From assembly GCA_921293015.1 (NCBI GenBank), contig OV121081.1:28523158-28587157 (forward strand): a stretch of 64,000 bases of DNA. The letters run 5' to 3'. The DNA is from Phorcus lineatus (taxonomy: Eukaryota; Mollusca; Gastropoda; Trochida; Trochidae). The position numbers and the translations under genes are program-made. Every line of letters begins with the position of its first letter. Positions within the stretch are counted from its first letter, which is position 1. Below are positions 11,241 to 23,769 of the stretch, piece by piece. Under the pieces are notes generated by a model. It saw only the letters and a program-made list of their open reading frames with translations, made no database searches and was not told where the DNA came from.

Positions 11241-12404
11241 TTTGTACAACTTCACTTATATCTTGAATTGCCGTGTTACCGCGACAACAAACTATGTATA
11301 CCAATAAATAGGTTACTCATGTATTTCAAAACTATACATTTGATATTGGTATGATTATGAATACGATTCAACATTTACATTTAGCATTAATAGCTTTTGA
11401 AATACAAAAGCCTGGTAAACAGGGGTGCCATCAACCTCTATTAATGCCGAAACTTATGTGTAAGCTTTATGGACAGCTTCAACAGCGAATGAGATACACG
11501 TCTCCTTTAAAAATCTGCTCCATGCATCTTTGAGTGGTCTTTTGTAAGTTGTAAACAAAAACATTTGTCTATAATTGAAACTAAAAAACTCTTGAAGAAT
11601 GACATCAAACAAAATGAAATAGTGTCAGTATAAGCTGACAGTTTTTAGCCTCATGCAGGATTGTTAACTTTTCTGTTGGAGAACAGTCTTTCTTTCAGCG
11701 ATCTAGAGTGTTATAATTCAAGCATTATTTCGTTGCAAAATTATTTTGTAAGACCCATATGCATCATGTTAGGGAAATATCATTAAGTGTTTCTCAAAGA
11801 TTTATATATAGCAGCTTCTTTTTCTATTGCAATTCTGCATTTCATTGTTTAAATGAAAATGTACAGTTTCTTCGATTTACTCTTTAACTATCTAATTATT
11901 TAGAAACATTTTCATTTACGAAATCAAATGTAATTTTCCTTCCTTTACACATTCCCACCTCTGGTAAGTACTAAAAGATTTCTTGTTTGTGTCTGTTGCA
12001 GTCAACGCGAACACATATCCAAAATATGATTTTACGAAGTGAGTGTGATTTTGCTGCCCGTGCATGAGCGAGAGTTTGTAAAATTTCGTAAAAGTCATAT
12101 GACATACTCTCAAGTCTCACATTGTCTTTACAATCGATTCTATTACATCTGAAGTGCATGGAAACAATCAGAAAAAAACTGCTTACCTTGTGACACCCGT
12201 CTACAGTGACGTCAAGAACAATGGTTTTATGACATCAAAGAAGATATACGAGATACGGTAAATTGCGCTGAAAACATCGTTGCTTGACACAAAGTGAAAT
12301 GTACACATGCGCACATATTGCAAATTTGTCACCAGTTATGATTAACCACATGAATAATGAGTACTAGATGATTGAGAAAGATCAAGTGAGCTTTTTATCC
12401 CTGG
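11241..12404. other. Intergenic with a perfect CRE palindrome
   Basis: No gene is visible. TGACGTCA, the cAMP-response element palindrome, lies at 12207-12214 in the context GTGACGTCAAGA, much like the site at 34794-34801 (GTGACGTCAAAGA). The frames at 11351-11533 and 11916-12159 are not convincing. Confidence 0.45.
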
Positions 12405-12535
12405 AGATCCAACACAAACGATGGCTGTCGTTCATGAATGCCATTGATGAAGAGGAGGTTCCAATTAGCTGAAGCAGCAGAATAGAGAGAACATCTTCAG
12501 GTATCAGCGGATGTCATCACTCGCAATATCTCTGA
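12405..12535 (+). repeat. Duplicated block P3, copy b
   Basis: Counterpart of 5478-5605, with ACACAAACGATGGCTGTCG and TTCATGAATGCCATTGATGA. Here no transposon follows. Confidence 0.75.
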
Positions 12536-13711
12536 AATGAGACCACAGAGGCTTGATGTTCCTTTTTGTTACGTCCTTGTAAAAATAAACATCTATGGAT
12601 CTAAGGATTCTTTACAAGAAAATGGTTGACCTTTTCTCAAAACTGAGATTCATGTAATATTAGCTTTACAAGCTGGAATTGAAGATAGTTTCATGGTTAG
12701 ATTTATCATTAAACATGCAAACGTAAAAGGGAACTGTAGGAGTAACATTTTCAAGTCAAGTTACTCCACATTTGTTCAACTCAATCATGTGACAGTTTCT
12801 GATGGACGTTATACTAGAAGTTCATTTATCATTAATATATATCTTACATTGAAGATAAATGAAATCTCTTTAGATACATATAATGGATGTTGCTCTGCTA
12901 TATATTATATAGCATTTGTTGAACGGATGTTAACACAGGCTGGAAAATACATCTGGTAATTCTGTACATACATCGTTTAATCCAATATATAACTAAACGT
13001 TAAAAGGCCACATATTTGTAAAACTTTCGCAGCTGGTTACAAGCTTTTATCTTGCAAATGTTAAATACTCTTGTGTTTGTGTTGTAGATCTTTTTGTTTC
13101 TTCAAATAGATATCAAAAGTTTTTATGCAATGCATTGAAATCCAAAAACGTTTGAAATATAACATCAACATAAAAAGTTAAAGAAAGAGATATATTCATA
13201 TCAAAGAACGACAAGCCTTCAACATAATAAAATTAATGTGTCACATTTGAAAAGAGTTAAACCTTGGCCCTGTTAAATGACTCGTGGCATGTTTCTAATG
13301 TTAACACCTTTACAGTCTAAAACATAAGTCATGCTTTTCTTCTAAATTGCCTCAAAATATAAACATCAAACAGTTACTACATTTTTCAGGATTTAAGCCA
13401 ACAAGTTGATAAAGATCAACACAATTCATAAAGTCAACAAAATAGGGGCGACTAACTGACATTTCAGCTATATTTTCTTCCCCTTTTTGATCTGCTATAT
13501 TTGATGTTCTTGGCGAGAATGAAACGAAACATCTTCAAATTTCATTGGCCCAATGTCGCAATAAATCTAAAGTATTTATAGCAAGAATGAAGAGAGAAAT
13601 TGACAACTTATCTTACAATGATATTTAGACACAGTCGTTAAAATAGTTGAAGACTTTATAGATGTTTGTCTCAATATATATATCATATAACATTATTGCT
13701 AAATTTCAGCG
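12536..13711. other. Intergenic, no gene seen
   Basis: AT-rich spacer between blocks P3 and P4. It is 1.2 kb, against 1.7 kb in the first unit, of which 1.35 kb is the Tc1 insertion. The frame at 12693-12959 lacks recognisable features. Confidence 0.5.
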
Positions 13712-13880
13712 TGAAATACTTCAGAACCTTCAGACAGATTTGATTAGAAATCTGTCTTCTGCTGTATGTCAGACCAAACAAGTATGTTTTATGTGTGTGA
13801 TTATATACAAACAATCAAACATTGTCAACCGAACTAAATCCCAAACGTTTTAAACATTCATTGTATCATCGCTAAAATTT
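13712..13880 (+). repeat. Duplicated block P4, copy b
   Basis: Counterpart of 7290-7460; CAGAACCTTCAGACAGATTT and AGAAATCTGTCTTCTGC are the anchors. Confidence 0.7.
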
Positions 13881-14559
13881 CTAACTCTACATACATTTGA
13901 ACTTATAATATCATCAGTTATGATATCTTAATTTTTATCCAAAAAAGCAATGCCCAAGTCAACTAATAATGCGAGGGGAATTTTACCCATTGTCTCAGCT
14001 GGAGGTTTCTTTAATTAACATATTTGATATCTTACACTAAAACCGTAACAAAGTTTTAATTAATCTGCGAATCTACTTAAGAATATCTGATAATATCACA
14101 ACTATATATATATTCATAAACCTTTCGATTTGTATACACTAGAAAAAGAGGCCATCACGATTTAGCTCAATGAGCGTAGCCGAAGAGTAGTCCTGTATTA
14201 GTCAAATTAAATGCTATTAATATTTTTTTTTAAACCAAAATAAACAAAATGAAAATATTATTTAACCGTTCTTAAGATATTGAATAACCATGACAGATTT
14301 AAACATTGACATAAAAAGGGGAATTGTAAATCTGCAAATAACTGAACCGAGATACAACTATAGATAGGTATTAATTTCCGAGCACATGATGGAGATTTTG
14401 ATGGCGTTGGTAATCATCAACTGTTACTTATCTTATTTGAGGATAACTTTGGAATCTACTAGTTTAATATAAAATGAGATATATTATGTACACACTGCCA
14501 CGTCATCATTGTTTGATTGATCAATGTATGACTGTCATGCGTACTGCATGTTTAAATCA

Positions 14560-14690
14560 TTTGTGGACATCTCATGACCTATGATACATTATTTCTGATT
14601 TCTAAATCTAAATATACTTTAAAACATCGCGTTTTAAGAGAGGACTCTATTTTGGATTAATGAAAAGACACAAACACTAAGGCTAAATCG
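14560..14690 (+). repeat. Duplicated block P5, copy a
   Basis: Matches 26380-26515 in the same orientation: GACATCTCATG, then ATGATNCATTATTTCT, then TTTTAAGAGAG-nn-CTCTAT and TTGGATTAATGAAAAGA. Non-coding. Confidence 0.65.
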
Positions 14691-14844
14691 AAAAAAAAAT
14701 TTTTCTTAAATTTAATCGCACGAAGTCAAAAAACTTTAGTCATGTTTGTGTGCAATTTCACATGGTGTGCATGATACCGTTCTTCCCGTCTGGTAAGAAA
14801 TGGATTGTAATGCGAGTTGGAAATGGTTACAAGAAAGTAATTAC

Positions 14845-14960
14845 TGACTAGAGGTACCTTGTAGCTGTCAACAAACAAATTGCTATGTACGCGAGGACAT
14901 GTAAATGCAGGGACATCAAAGACTTTTGCATCGAATTTTCTATATTTACCAACCAATAGG
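14845..14960 (+). repeat. Short duplicated segment shared with 19990-20100
   Basis: TTGTAGCTGTCAACAA, then AAATTGCT-ATGTACG and TGCAGGGACA occur in the same order at 19990-20100 (TTGTAGCTGTCAACAAGC, AAATTGCTTAGTACGG, TGCAGGGACAG). A weaker trace is near 1670. Confidence 0.6.
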
Positions 14961-15239
14961 TTGAATCTGATACTTTTGTATACAGTAGGAAGTCTTTCAA
15001 TACTGTCTTTGGCTTTTTGTATATATGCTCTTACTCCATTTACTAGTGAATGTTATATGTCATTGTTGTCAGTCACTTGCCAACTGCAACGTTTGTATAT
15101 AACTCTACTCTTCTGGGGGTTATGGAACATAAAATTTATGACTTACTTTAAATTTGATAAACGTCATAAACGTGATATATAATATTCCATATAAACTTTC
15201 AATAAACTTCAGAAATTGTAACTATACGCTAGGATGAAA

Positions 15240-15700
15240 AAAATCTTTTTCAAATTGTTGATTCTCTAATCAGCTTTAAAAAAAGGTGTTTTCACGTATC
15301 AAGTACATGGAGTTCATATGATGTCAACAAGTCTCTCACGAATTTGAGGAGACGATATGTCACTATAGTTCCCAGAGCTGTAACCACACAATTTCAACTT
15401 GTGCAAAGAATTATAGTATTCATTTCACGTGGTTTGTTCACATTATCACAAAGCTGAAATCTTAAGATTGATGCTTTCATAATGCAGTAAGAAGAATCAT
15501 GAAACTCATATTGCAACTTTGATGTCATCGGAACTGAAAAAGAAAAGTTATTCCAGTTGTCTGATTTTAATACATGTCATATCACTACACCAATGCTTCG
15601 GGCGTTTGAATGATACTTTATTATTAAAAGGCGATAAATTAAGATCATCGGGATCAAAGTGACAAGGTGTATCAAAAGGGTTTATTTGTTATGATAAAGT
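15240..15700 (+). repeat. Recurring array module, copy 3
   Basis: Starts TTGTTGATTCTCTAATCAGC, continues to CCAATGCTTCGGGCG, then AAATTAAGATCATCGGGATC and GTGACAAGGTGTATCAAAAG. More diverged than copies 1 and 2, with internal indels. Confidence 0.55.
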
Positions 15701-16265
15701 GAAGACAACTTGTTTTTGCTCGTGAGGTATGTAGTAAATAATTATTGCAGAAGAAATATTTGAAATCCATATGAAATTAAAATAATTTATTGCAATTAAA
15801 TTCTTACTGATTTTTATAACTATATATAAGGAGAGAGGACATTGTTACACCTTTAACTGCTCGTCACAATGATAATAAGTTACTCAATCTTAAATGAACG
15901 AATCAATTTTGCTATGCTATGCTACGTTAACAATACTTGCTGTACTCCTGCACTCTCTAACCCTATAGAGGCTAAAGACTACGGATGCGAGTAAACCTAA
16001 TCTATGATTTAAATGTGAAAAATACTTGAGGCACTGAGCTTTCTGGGTAATATTGAAATACTTTGTGCTCATTATTGATTTAAAAAATGATAATATGATA
16101 TAATTTCATATTAATTAGGCTTTTTATAATTATATGGCGCTATTTCCATTTACTAATACCTACTCAAAGTGGTACCTACATCATTGCCCTGAAGAATTGG
16201 CACTTTCAAAGCATCAACTAAGCGTAAAGCTCGACTATGTAGCTTTTCGAGTACCTATTTTAAAC
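15701..16265. other. Intergenic, no gene seen
   Basis: AT-rich with no supported exon. Confidence 0.5.
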
Positions 16266-16393
16266 CTATTATTGATAATGGGCCTTGTCCGGGGGCAAGA
16301 CACGGTATCAAACCGAAGTCTCCACTGGGATTCTATCCCGGGCCTATGGCGTAAGAGGCAATCATGCTAATCACTAGATCGCTGTGCCCCACA
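16266..16393 (-). repeat. tRNA-derived SINE-like fragment
   Basis: Read on the minus strand this gives GGGGCACAGCGATCTAGTGA, an A-box-like TAGTGATTAGCATG, then a B-box-like GGGATAGAATCCC, a tRNA layout, followed by a GC-rich body (TACCGTGTCTTGCCCCCGG). The B box has one changed base and no cloverleaf is complete. It is a different head from the SINE family at 17468, 30143 and 59999. Confidence 0.55.
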
Positions 16394-17467
16394 TTGAGAT
16401 GATAGCACTCTTAACCAGTCATTTTTTTATTGAGGCATTTTGAAACATATTACGCCCAGGTGTCACAAAGTAGTAGGGTTATTGGCAATTTAGAAATATT
16501 TGAATTTTTTTAATAATTGAACTGACATGAAAACGTTAATGGCGTTTCGTATATCGGTAAAACATTCAAAGCATAAAACGGAACAAATGTGTCCAAAGAC
16601 AAAAAGTTATTATGATATCATGGCTGTAACTACTTTCTGATCATTTTGTATTTGTAATTGATAATTACACAGTCTAATTATATATGAATTTAAGATGTTG
16701 TTTAACCATTCTTAAGACAATGAATCTTTGAACAAAAAAGTTATAATGTGCCAGATGATATTGAGGTTTCCTATCGGTTTTGAATGTGTCTAACTTACTA
16801 CGCCCTTGTCCATTTTGTATGTATTGTTTAACAATCCCTACACAAATTGATCCAAATCTTTAGACTATAAAGTACTGTATTAATAAATGATGACTTATTC
16901 AAAATTTCCCAAAGTGATGGCCATTATGTTATAAACCTGACCGGGTCCATCTGGCATGATTAATAAGCACTGTTTAATATAGATTGGTCAAAAGTGCCCT
17001 GTTTAGCTTCAGGATGAATAAGTGGTCGCGAATGGGAGTGATGTGCGTATTTATTTCACCATAGCATCTCTTGCACAGTTCAACCTTTAGCTCAGCAGCT
17101 GTGTCACAGAAATCTACTTTAAATAATAGAGGTTGGCAAACTGCTATCACTTGTGTAGAAATGTACCATAAACTGGAAATTGTTAATGGTCATTAACGAA
17201 AATGATCATGAAAGTTGGTCAACCAGTACAATTTGACTTATTTTGAGGTGTCCACAGTTCAATTGCTTCTGTTTTCGTTAAAGTGCAATGTGACAGCTTG
17301 CTTATATTGCAAGACTTTATTAGTCAAACTGTTCAGGATTAGTTTCTATTCTCTAGTAATGTCAACTACATCTGCGGAATTTTTCATCAACTACATGTAT
17401 ACTCATCTACAGCAGTTACGTAACAGCTAGTAAAGCTGTAAAGATCTGTAACTGAACATTTGTCATA
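16394..17467. other. Intergenic, no gene seen
   Basis: AT-rich. A CTTAAGACAATGAAT motif near 16708 echoes the array motif at 14270. The frame at 17215-17430 is not supported. Confidence 0.5.
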
Positions 17468-17705
17468 GGTTCGAATCCCGCCAGGGGATCGGCAACTTCA
17501 TCTGTAGTAGAGAACTGTTCTGCACGCAGTAGGGTTTGGGTGCAATGCTACACTGAATTTCAGCGCATCCCCATCCATGGTTTGCTAGTTCCAGCCGATC
17601 CTCGCGGTTTCACCGTAATGCTTTCTCCCTGCAATAACACTAGCGACCGTTAAATAAGTAAACAAAACTTTTGAGAGCAGCGTTGCACCCCAAATCACCT
17701 CACCT
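17468..17705 (+). mobile_element. tRNA-derived SINE (family A), copy 1
   Basis: Starts exactly at the pol III B box, GGTTCGAATCCCGCCAGG, and runs through GGTTTGGGTGCAATGCTACA, CCATGGTTTGCTAGTTCC, CTTTCTCC-TGCAATAACACT and ends CACCCCAAATCACCTCACCT. The 11 bp target duplication catttgtcata is perfect (17457-17467 and 17706-17716). Two more copies with the same body are at 30143-30387 and 59999-60271, both on the minus strand. The A box is absent here, so this copy is 5'-truncated within the tRNA part. Confidence 0.9.
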
Positions 17706-17716
17706 CATTTGTCATA

Positions 17717-18660
17717 TAGTTTTGTGCTCATTGGAGGTATCTAAATGTTTCTAAATCATACATGTTAAAATGAACCAACATCACTCAAGAAAACATTAAA
17801 AGCATGCACCATTGAAATTTGCCGATTGTGATTTCCAATGAGTTGATTAGCTTTTGCTGTTGCTAGATGAAAATAGGATAGAGAAATTATAAGGTAATTC
17901 GTCACCACCTTCCTCTTGCTATAAATATCATAGTTCAGAGCAAAACTTGTCCTCATTATAAAATACATTTTGGTAGATATGGAAAACTTTTAAACATCGT
18001 GATATAAAATTGTGTTCATCAAACACATACTTATAATTCATTAACAGGACTAACTGTTGTCAATTTCAATAATAAAACCAAACTCCTACTTTTAAAAAGT
18101 ATTCAATTGGCTAAAGCTTTGAGTATTCTAGGTTTGCAGATACATTTTGTTTTTTATTCAATTTTCAATTACATTTTCCTCTCATCTAGGTATGTTAATT
18201 GGACAAAACAAAAAACAAACACTTATTATTTCAACGAAATCTTTAAAAACTCAACTCTTTTGCTGTGCAATCAAGCCCACAGTTGGCTAATCAGGTGGTT
18301 TACATTCAACAAATAATTTTCATCAGGAAGTGTGATGGTGGATATTTACTGTTGCTGCTCTCTTAATAGTAAAAGGTGTTAGTGTCATCGCTTATAAGAA
18401 TGCAGGTACTGTACACCATAAAAGAGTACTAAATAAATTGGTTGAACAGAGTAGAGATGATTAACAACGTCACAAACGCTATGCGGCACCGTGACCTGAT
18501 GTGAAACAACGCTGTCCTTCCATTTGCTTGCCATTTTTCTTCCATGTAGATATATCTCTTTCATTCGACATAAATCCCAGTAAAAAGAAAGACCATTGTC
18601 AATCATCAATATTGAAAGGGAAAAGCCGAATTGTTTGATAGAGCAAGGATTAAAGGTAAC
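17717..18660. other. Intergenic, no gene seen
   Basis: AT-rich to 18380, then slightly richer in G+C. The minus-strand frame 18385-18705 (106 codons) overlaps the CRE-rich segment and shows no domain, so I leave it uncalled. Confidence 0.45.
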
Positions 18661-18666
18661 CATGGA

Positions 18667-18736
18667 CACGTGATATCGTTGGGGAAAGCAGATGACGTCA
18701 TTCAATTGTTACGTCATTACACGCTTGATATATTTA
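18667..18736 (+). promoter_or_regulatory. Promoter-like cluster: E-box, two CREs, TATA-like
   Basis: Within 70 bp are CACGTG (18667-18672), the perfect CRE TGACGTCA (18693-18700), the CRE variant TTACGTCA (18709-18716, TGACGTAA on the other strand) and TATATTTAA (18729-18737). The spacing fits a plus-strand core promoter, but no exon is visible downstream, where duplicated block P1 begins. It could belong to a gene with a distant exon, or be a lone enhancer or chance. Confidence 0.3.
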
Positions 18737-18814
18737 AGTCTATTGTGACATTACAAAAACTCAAATTAGCATCAATCATTCATAAATAATGGACATGTTA
18801 TTTTCAACAAATGA

Positions 18815-19920
18815 GATTGTTTTTAATTAAAGTAACCTATATCCAAAATCCTGTTTTCTTTCATAACAGAACAGTACAGCATTTTATTTCTCTTAATTCA
18901 CATGAGTTACATAGACAACAATGAGGTTTATTATATATCATTAAGATATTAAATGTAAATACATACAAAATGACATTATATGAAAAAGATTAAAAACGTG
19001 TGCTTTATGTCAATTTGAATAAAAGGGGTTTATGAGTGGTTTTCATTAGGAAGACGTACTTTTCAGCTGAAGGATATTAATAATATAATATATAGATTAT
19101 ATGAAGGTAAGTATTTACTTCTTAAGACCAAAAACAAATGGAATTCGTCACTGATGGAGATATTACAAGTTTACAAATGCTTTTGTTTTTATCAGTTTTA
19201 CTGCAGGGACCAGTTTCAGTTGATAAAACTTTTTAATCAGGCTTTAGGAGAACAAATACAAGTTATCTGTTAGAGTATTTGACGTTCATTAAATGTAGCT
19301 AAGCTATTCATAGAATTTGTTAAATAATGAAACCTTGTTAACTATTGAACAGTGTAAAGAAATCAATTTTAAGTGCTCAATAATTGAAGCAGATTGATAT
19401 GAACATTTAATAGCAAATGCGTCCAAGGCGATTTCCTAACATAAAATACATTCGATCTTGTTGATGGACGTTATGGCAATATTATCATGTAACATTAACA
19501 CGTAGTATTTTGCGACGTATCACCTCTAGAAATTATTCCTTTAAATGTCCCTTTTAATAATTCATAACATATTTCCTTTCATATAACATTTAAGTAAATT
19601 TCCAACTGTTATATGAATATTCTTTGCATAAGCCTATCTTGCTGATTCGAAGAAAAATGACATTTGAGGAATAGTGCAAAGTTAATACGATGTTTTCAAC
19701 GGAGTCATAAATTTTGAAAAAGGCAAAAACTACTGTTATTGGTTGTATGAATATGCAATATAATATTTAAACTGTCCTTTATGGTTTAAATGTGCGTTGA
19801 TAATCTCTGTTGAACAATTTCAAAAGTGATTTTAGGTCAGAATTAAAAATATTTCATATCTAATGAATCAGAGAAACGCGACTATAAAGCTGTGCCTTTT
19901 ATATATAATTCAGTGAATCC
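18815..19920 (+). repeat. Duplicated block P1, copy b
   Basis: Counterpart of 745-1600; CTATATCCAAAATCCTGTTT, TTTAGGAGAACAAATACAAG and GCATAAGCCTATCTTGCTGA are the clearest anchors. Confidence 0.65.
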
Positions 19921-20724
19921 CGTCATGTGCTGGGCATAGTAGCATTTTTGCCTATGTTAAGACAACGTAAAGAGTTCTGCAAGTGAGAAATTGCTATAAC
20001 TACGTTGTAGCTGTCAACAAGCACTAAAGCAGTGCTATTAATACACCCAGTAAATTGCTTAGTACGGAAGAAACTGGAGCTGCAGGGACAGTAAGTAGCT
20101 CCACCATAGTAACCAAAGTGACAATGTAAATAATACACGCCAATAATCCTATTGTTGTGCTTACAGTTCCATATTGCTTATAGCAGAAAAGTAAAGATGT
20201 CCAAAGGGTAAAGGGACCGTATTTCAGGAATTTGGCAGTTCATTTTCAACAGTGGTGATTTACAGTAACCCAACTTTCTTCTTCAAAAGCTTCAATGCTA
20301 AAGACGAACTTTACATTGTTAATAAAAAAAATGATACAGAATTACGTATTTCTGCGTGCAGTGCAATGTGATATACTTTGAAGTACAGCTTGCATGTAAT
20401 TTTCCTGAATATGAGCCTGATTTCCTTATAACAATTTTTTATTGTATCACATCGCTTTGAAGTAATTCTTACACATTCAACAAATGGACATTACCCTTCA
20501 AAGTTGCAATAAGACCTCGCTGCTACTACCTAGATTACGTTCATACATTATTGCATCCGTTTGAATAATTTAGAAAAAAACATTTAATCAACATCACTTT
20601 GAAGAAACATTTAGATAGGTTTACCAGGTTGGTATCAAAACGGATGTCAGTGAACTTCTGTAAGCCGTGGTCAGAATGATGACAATGAACAAAGAGATCG
20701 TTATTTGTGCCAACGAAATACAGG
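19921..20724. other. Intergenic, no gene seen
   Basis: Contains the short duplicated segment at 19990-20100 described with 14845. No exon is supported. Confidence 0.5.
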
Positions 20725-20925
20725 TTTATGCTCTTGTTGAATGGTTGAATCTGTTTAACAGAGAAATAGGCAATGATGCCCCAGGGATTCCCCAATACAG
20801 TTAACTCATTTTGACTTGCATATTGATGTTCTTTGAGCTTTAACTAACGCAGTTTTTCTTCAAAATGGTATACTATATAACACTATAGCGACCTCCTCAT
20901 TTCTACATTGTTGACAAAACACTCC
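20725..20925 (+). repeat. Recurring array module, copy 4
   Basis: CTTGTTGAATGGTTGAATCT, then TTTAACAGAGAAATAGGCAA, CAGGGATTCC and a TAGCGACCTCCTCATTTCTA end. Closest to the copy at 26705-27225. Confidence 0.7.
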
Positions 20926-21199
20926 TTTTCATAAAGCGTTTTTTTACTTTGTTTCAAATGATAATATCCTGGAAGATTCGATTTATGAAAACATCTACAT
21001 TTGTTAAAGATGGAGAATGCAAATAATTTTTTTAATCAGCTCAAAAACACCTCTCTCTATTTCATCTGCTAAGTACATTTTTCTTGACTTGGTGATGGAC
21101 ATTCTTGAAGAGTTATGATGAAACATTATTTTAATATGTGATGTTGATTACGTAATGTAGATGACTGACAGCTTTTGAATTACAATGTGGAATATGTCT

Positions 21200-23580
21200 C
21201 TTCAAGCAGTGAAGACGTGAATGAAATATAAAATCCTTTAGACACTTGCACAATCACCAAGAGTAGCAGTCTGATACAGTTCAGGAAGGTACCAATGATA
21301 TTCATGTACCACTTAACTTATGCGTGTTGCTGTCACTGAAACCAACATCATGCATACATGCATAGATTATCAGTTATTGACTTACTTCCAGTGCCATTCA
21401 AAAGAAATGCTATTCATTTGTTTGTCATATGATAATTGGCTATTAGACATGAATGAATTTATAGACGAAGATGTAGATTCATAGAAACCATGATGTTTCA
21501 GCACATTTTGTTCTTTACAGGCTCTATCCTAATTGTGAGATTTTAAAAAAGCTGAAGTAAAGAAACTAAAAATGTACTTATGTTGTAGCATTCTCAATTT
21601 TACTTACTAATGCTGGTTTATAAACCACAATGATACTAAATCTTACAACACTCAGAATTTCTGTAAAAGTACTAGAGCAAATAAATACTTGTAAAAGACT
21701 TAATCAAACATTATCAGTTATATGCAGTAGTTAGGAGTTTCATTTCAAACACTTTGCAGCAGTCTTGTTTTCAGTTTGGTTTTCATTTGATAACCATTTC
21801 GAATAAAATTTGCCAACTGTGGATAGAAATGGTGAAAGTTATTTTACGATGGTCATTTTTCAGGACTGTGACTAACATTGGATAATAAACATTATATTGT
21901 GTAGCCTTTCTCTCTCTCTCTCATTGCTTTTGAATATTGTCATTCGAATTTTCAATTCATGCAGAACCAACAGTTGCTCTTGGGAATATAAAAAAGTGTG
22001 CCAAGATGTCAAAAGGAGATAAACATGACAGTAGAAACACGTGGGAGAATCAAACTATATTTTCATATTTCATATATTTTTCTTAAAAATCTACACTTAT
22101 CTAAAATGTGTCTTCTATAAACGCATCATGTATTTAGAACTTAAAGAGAAGAACAATCGATAATTATCAAACCATATGCAAATATTTTTATCTGAGTAAG
22201 CACATGTTAGCAGTATAGTTTCAGGCTCAAAAAGAAGAATACATTAGATCTCAAATAATACATAGCGTTGAGATTTATTGTCTCAATTTATAATTTCTCA
22301 AAAAGTAAGGGTACACCCTCACATATCAGATATTAAGCATAGATCATTTAGACTAACAATAAAGTATCTTTTGAAGTAATACAAACTCATTATGATTAAA
22401 TGCTTAAATTCCTTTAGTGACAAGTAGACTTTTAGACTAGGTAGATAACCTTTGTGACCACCACTACTGATTTCCTGATGGTTGATGCTAAATACTGATT
22501 AAATGATTGCGAAGCATTTACATCCAGTTTGAAAATCAGGATATAAAGACAGTCTAATTCGTGTGTTAGCTATATTTTATGTATATCAAGGGTCCATTAT
22601 AAAATAAACTGATGGCGAAACGTGGTTCCAGTAATTGCAATATTACTTTTTAAAATGATGAAATTTACAATATGGGACTACCGAGTTACACTTTCTATGG
22701 ATTCATGTCTCTAACAAAGTTATTTATTGCAAACATAGTTTTGAGTTATTGAATAAAAGATGCAAATTAGTCATCAGGTCAACGATCTGATAGTCCCTTT
22801 ATTGTTTACTGTTTTAGAAAAATATGAATAACTGTTTGCTGTCCGGCTATATAAGCAAATTGTGAATTTTGGTTAGAATTTGGACAAGCAACACTTCCCT
22901 ACTCTGATGCATACATACTTTCTTTAATTATTCAGAAAAAAAACGGATTAAAAATTTGGATTCCTACACAAAATCATAAAAGAAAGATCAAACATTTCTA
23001 CAAAATTCAAAACTAAATGAAAATATATCTAGAAAAAAAACATTCTTGGTATATCAACTTTTAGAGACAAGTTCTAAATGAGACATATAGTAGTAGTCAA
23101 AACTATGTATACTATATAATACTAACAATAATTATTTTTATGTTACAAAAACTTGTGCAAATGGAATGTAGATACCTTGATGAGGTTAAATTTTGATAGT
23201 AAACTAAATCAATCACGATTCTGTCCTATGACCACCTAGTATTTGACAAAAAAAGAAAAACCTCCGACTACAGGACAGAAAGACGGACTCATGAAAGTAC
23301 GTTTCCTTTTTTGTATTTTTAATGGTGAAATTCTTCTATATTAATTATAAGTGTACAGAAACAAACATTTTCTTCAGAGGGGAAAACATCTTATCACTTG
23401 ATCCACTTATCCATCACTGTAGTAAAAACGTTGCCACAGGTCAAGCAATAATCACACAAAGTCATTTTAGTGTGAAATCGAGTTAGGAAAGGGGATTCAC
23501 ATAGTTAAATCGAACTTGGCATGTTCGTTAAAGATATCCTCGTTTGGTAAAATAGACTGGGTTTTTTTCAATACATATCT
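21200..23580 (+). repeat. Duplicated block P7, copy a
   Basis: About 2.4 kb, collinear with 27900-30460. Anchors in order: ACCACTTAACTTATGCGTGT (21308), CATCATGCATACATGCAT, AGAATACATTAGATCTCAAA (22236), GAAACGTGGTTCCAGTAATT (22615), GTCAACGATCTGATAGTCCC (22777), TGACCACCTAG (23230), TTTTCTTCAGAGGGGAAAAC (23367) and AAATAGACTGG (23549). Non-coding throughout. The two copies differ by many substitutions and small indels, so the duplication is old. Confidence 0.85.
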
Positions 23581-23589
23581 TTTAAGTTT

Positions 23590-23665
23590 ATGACGATGTA
23601 AATGGCTAAAATATTGCCCAAGCGTCGCTAAACAATAAATCACTTACACTCACAAATACATGGCT
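23590..23665 (+). repeat. Gastropod-type SINE tail fragment
   Basis: Holds AATGGCTAAAATATTGCCCA followed by CGTCGCTAAACAATAAATCA and ACTCAC, resembling 3' ends of dispersed repeats I recall from abalone-type genomes (TGGCTGAAATATTGC ... CGTTAAAC). The sister copy of this region at 30460 lacks it. The family name is from memory and uncertain. Confidence 0.4.
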
Positions 23666-23769
23666 GTGTAGTTTAAAAAACCTTTTACATCATCAAACTT
23701 CTGAGGTGACATATTCGCGTTACAGTGAAATTTAATGTTGACATTACACTTGTTTACCAGTATGTGTTC

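Noticed and set aside
16266..16393. Intact tRNA gene on the minus strand
   Set aside because: A- and B-box-like sequences are present, but the acceptor stem does not pair and the B box is mutated; better explained as a SINE head.
18385..18705. Minus-strand frame of 106 codons
   Set aside because: No signal peptide, domain or splice context; it overlaps the CRE cluster, whose composition lowers stop frequency.
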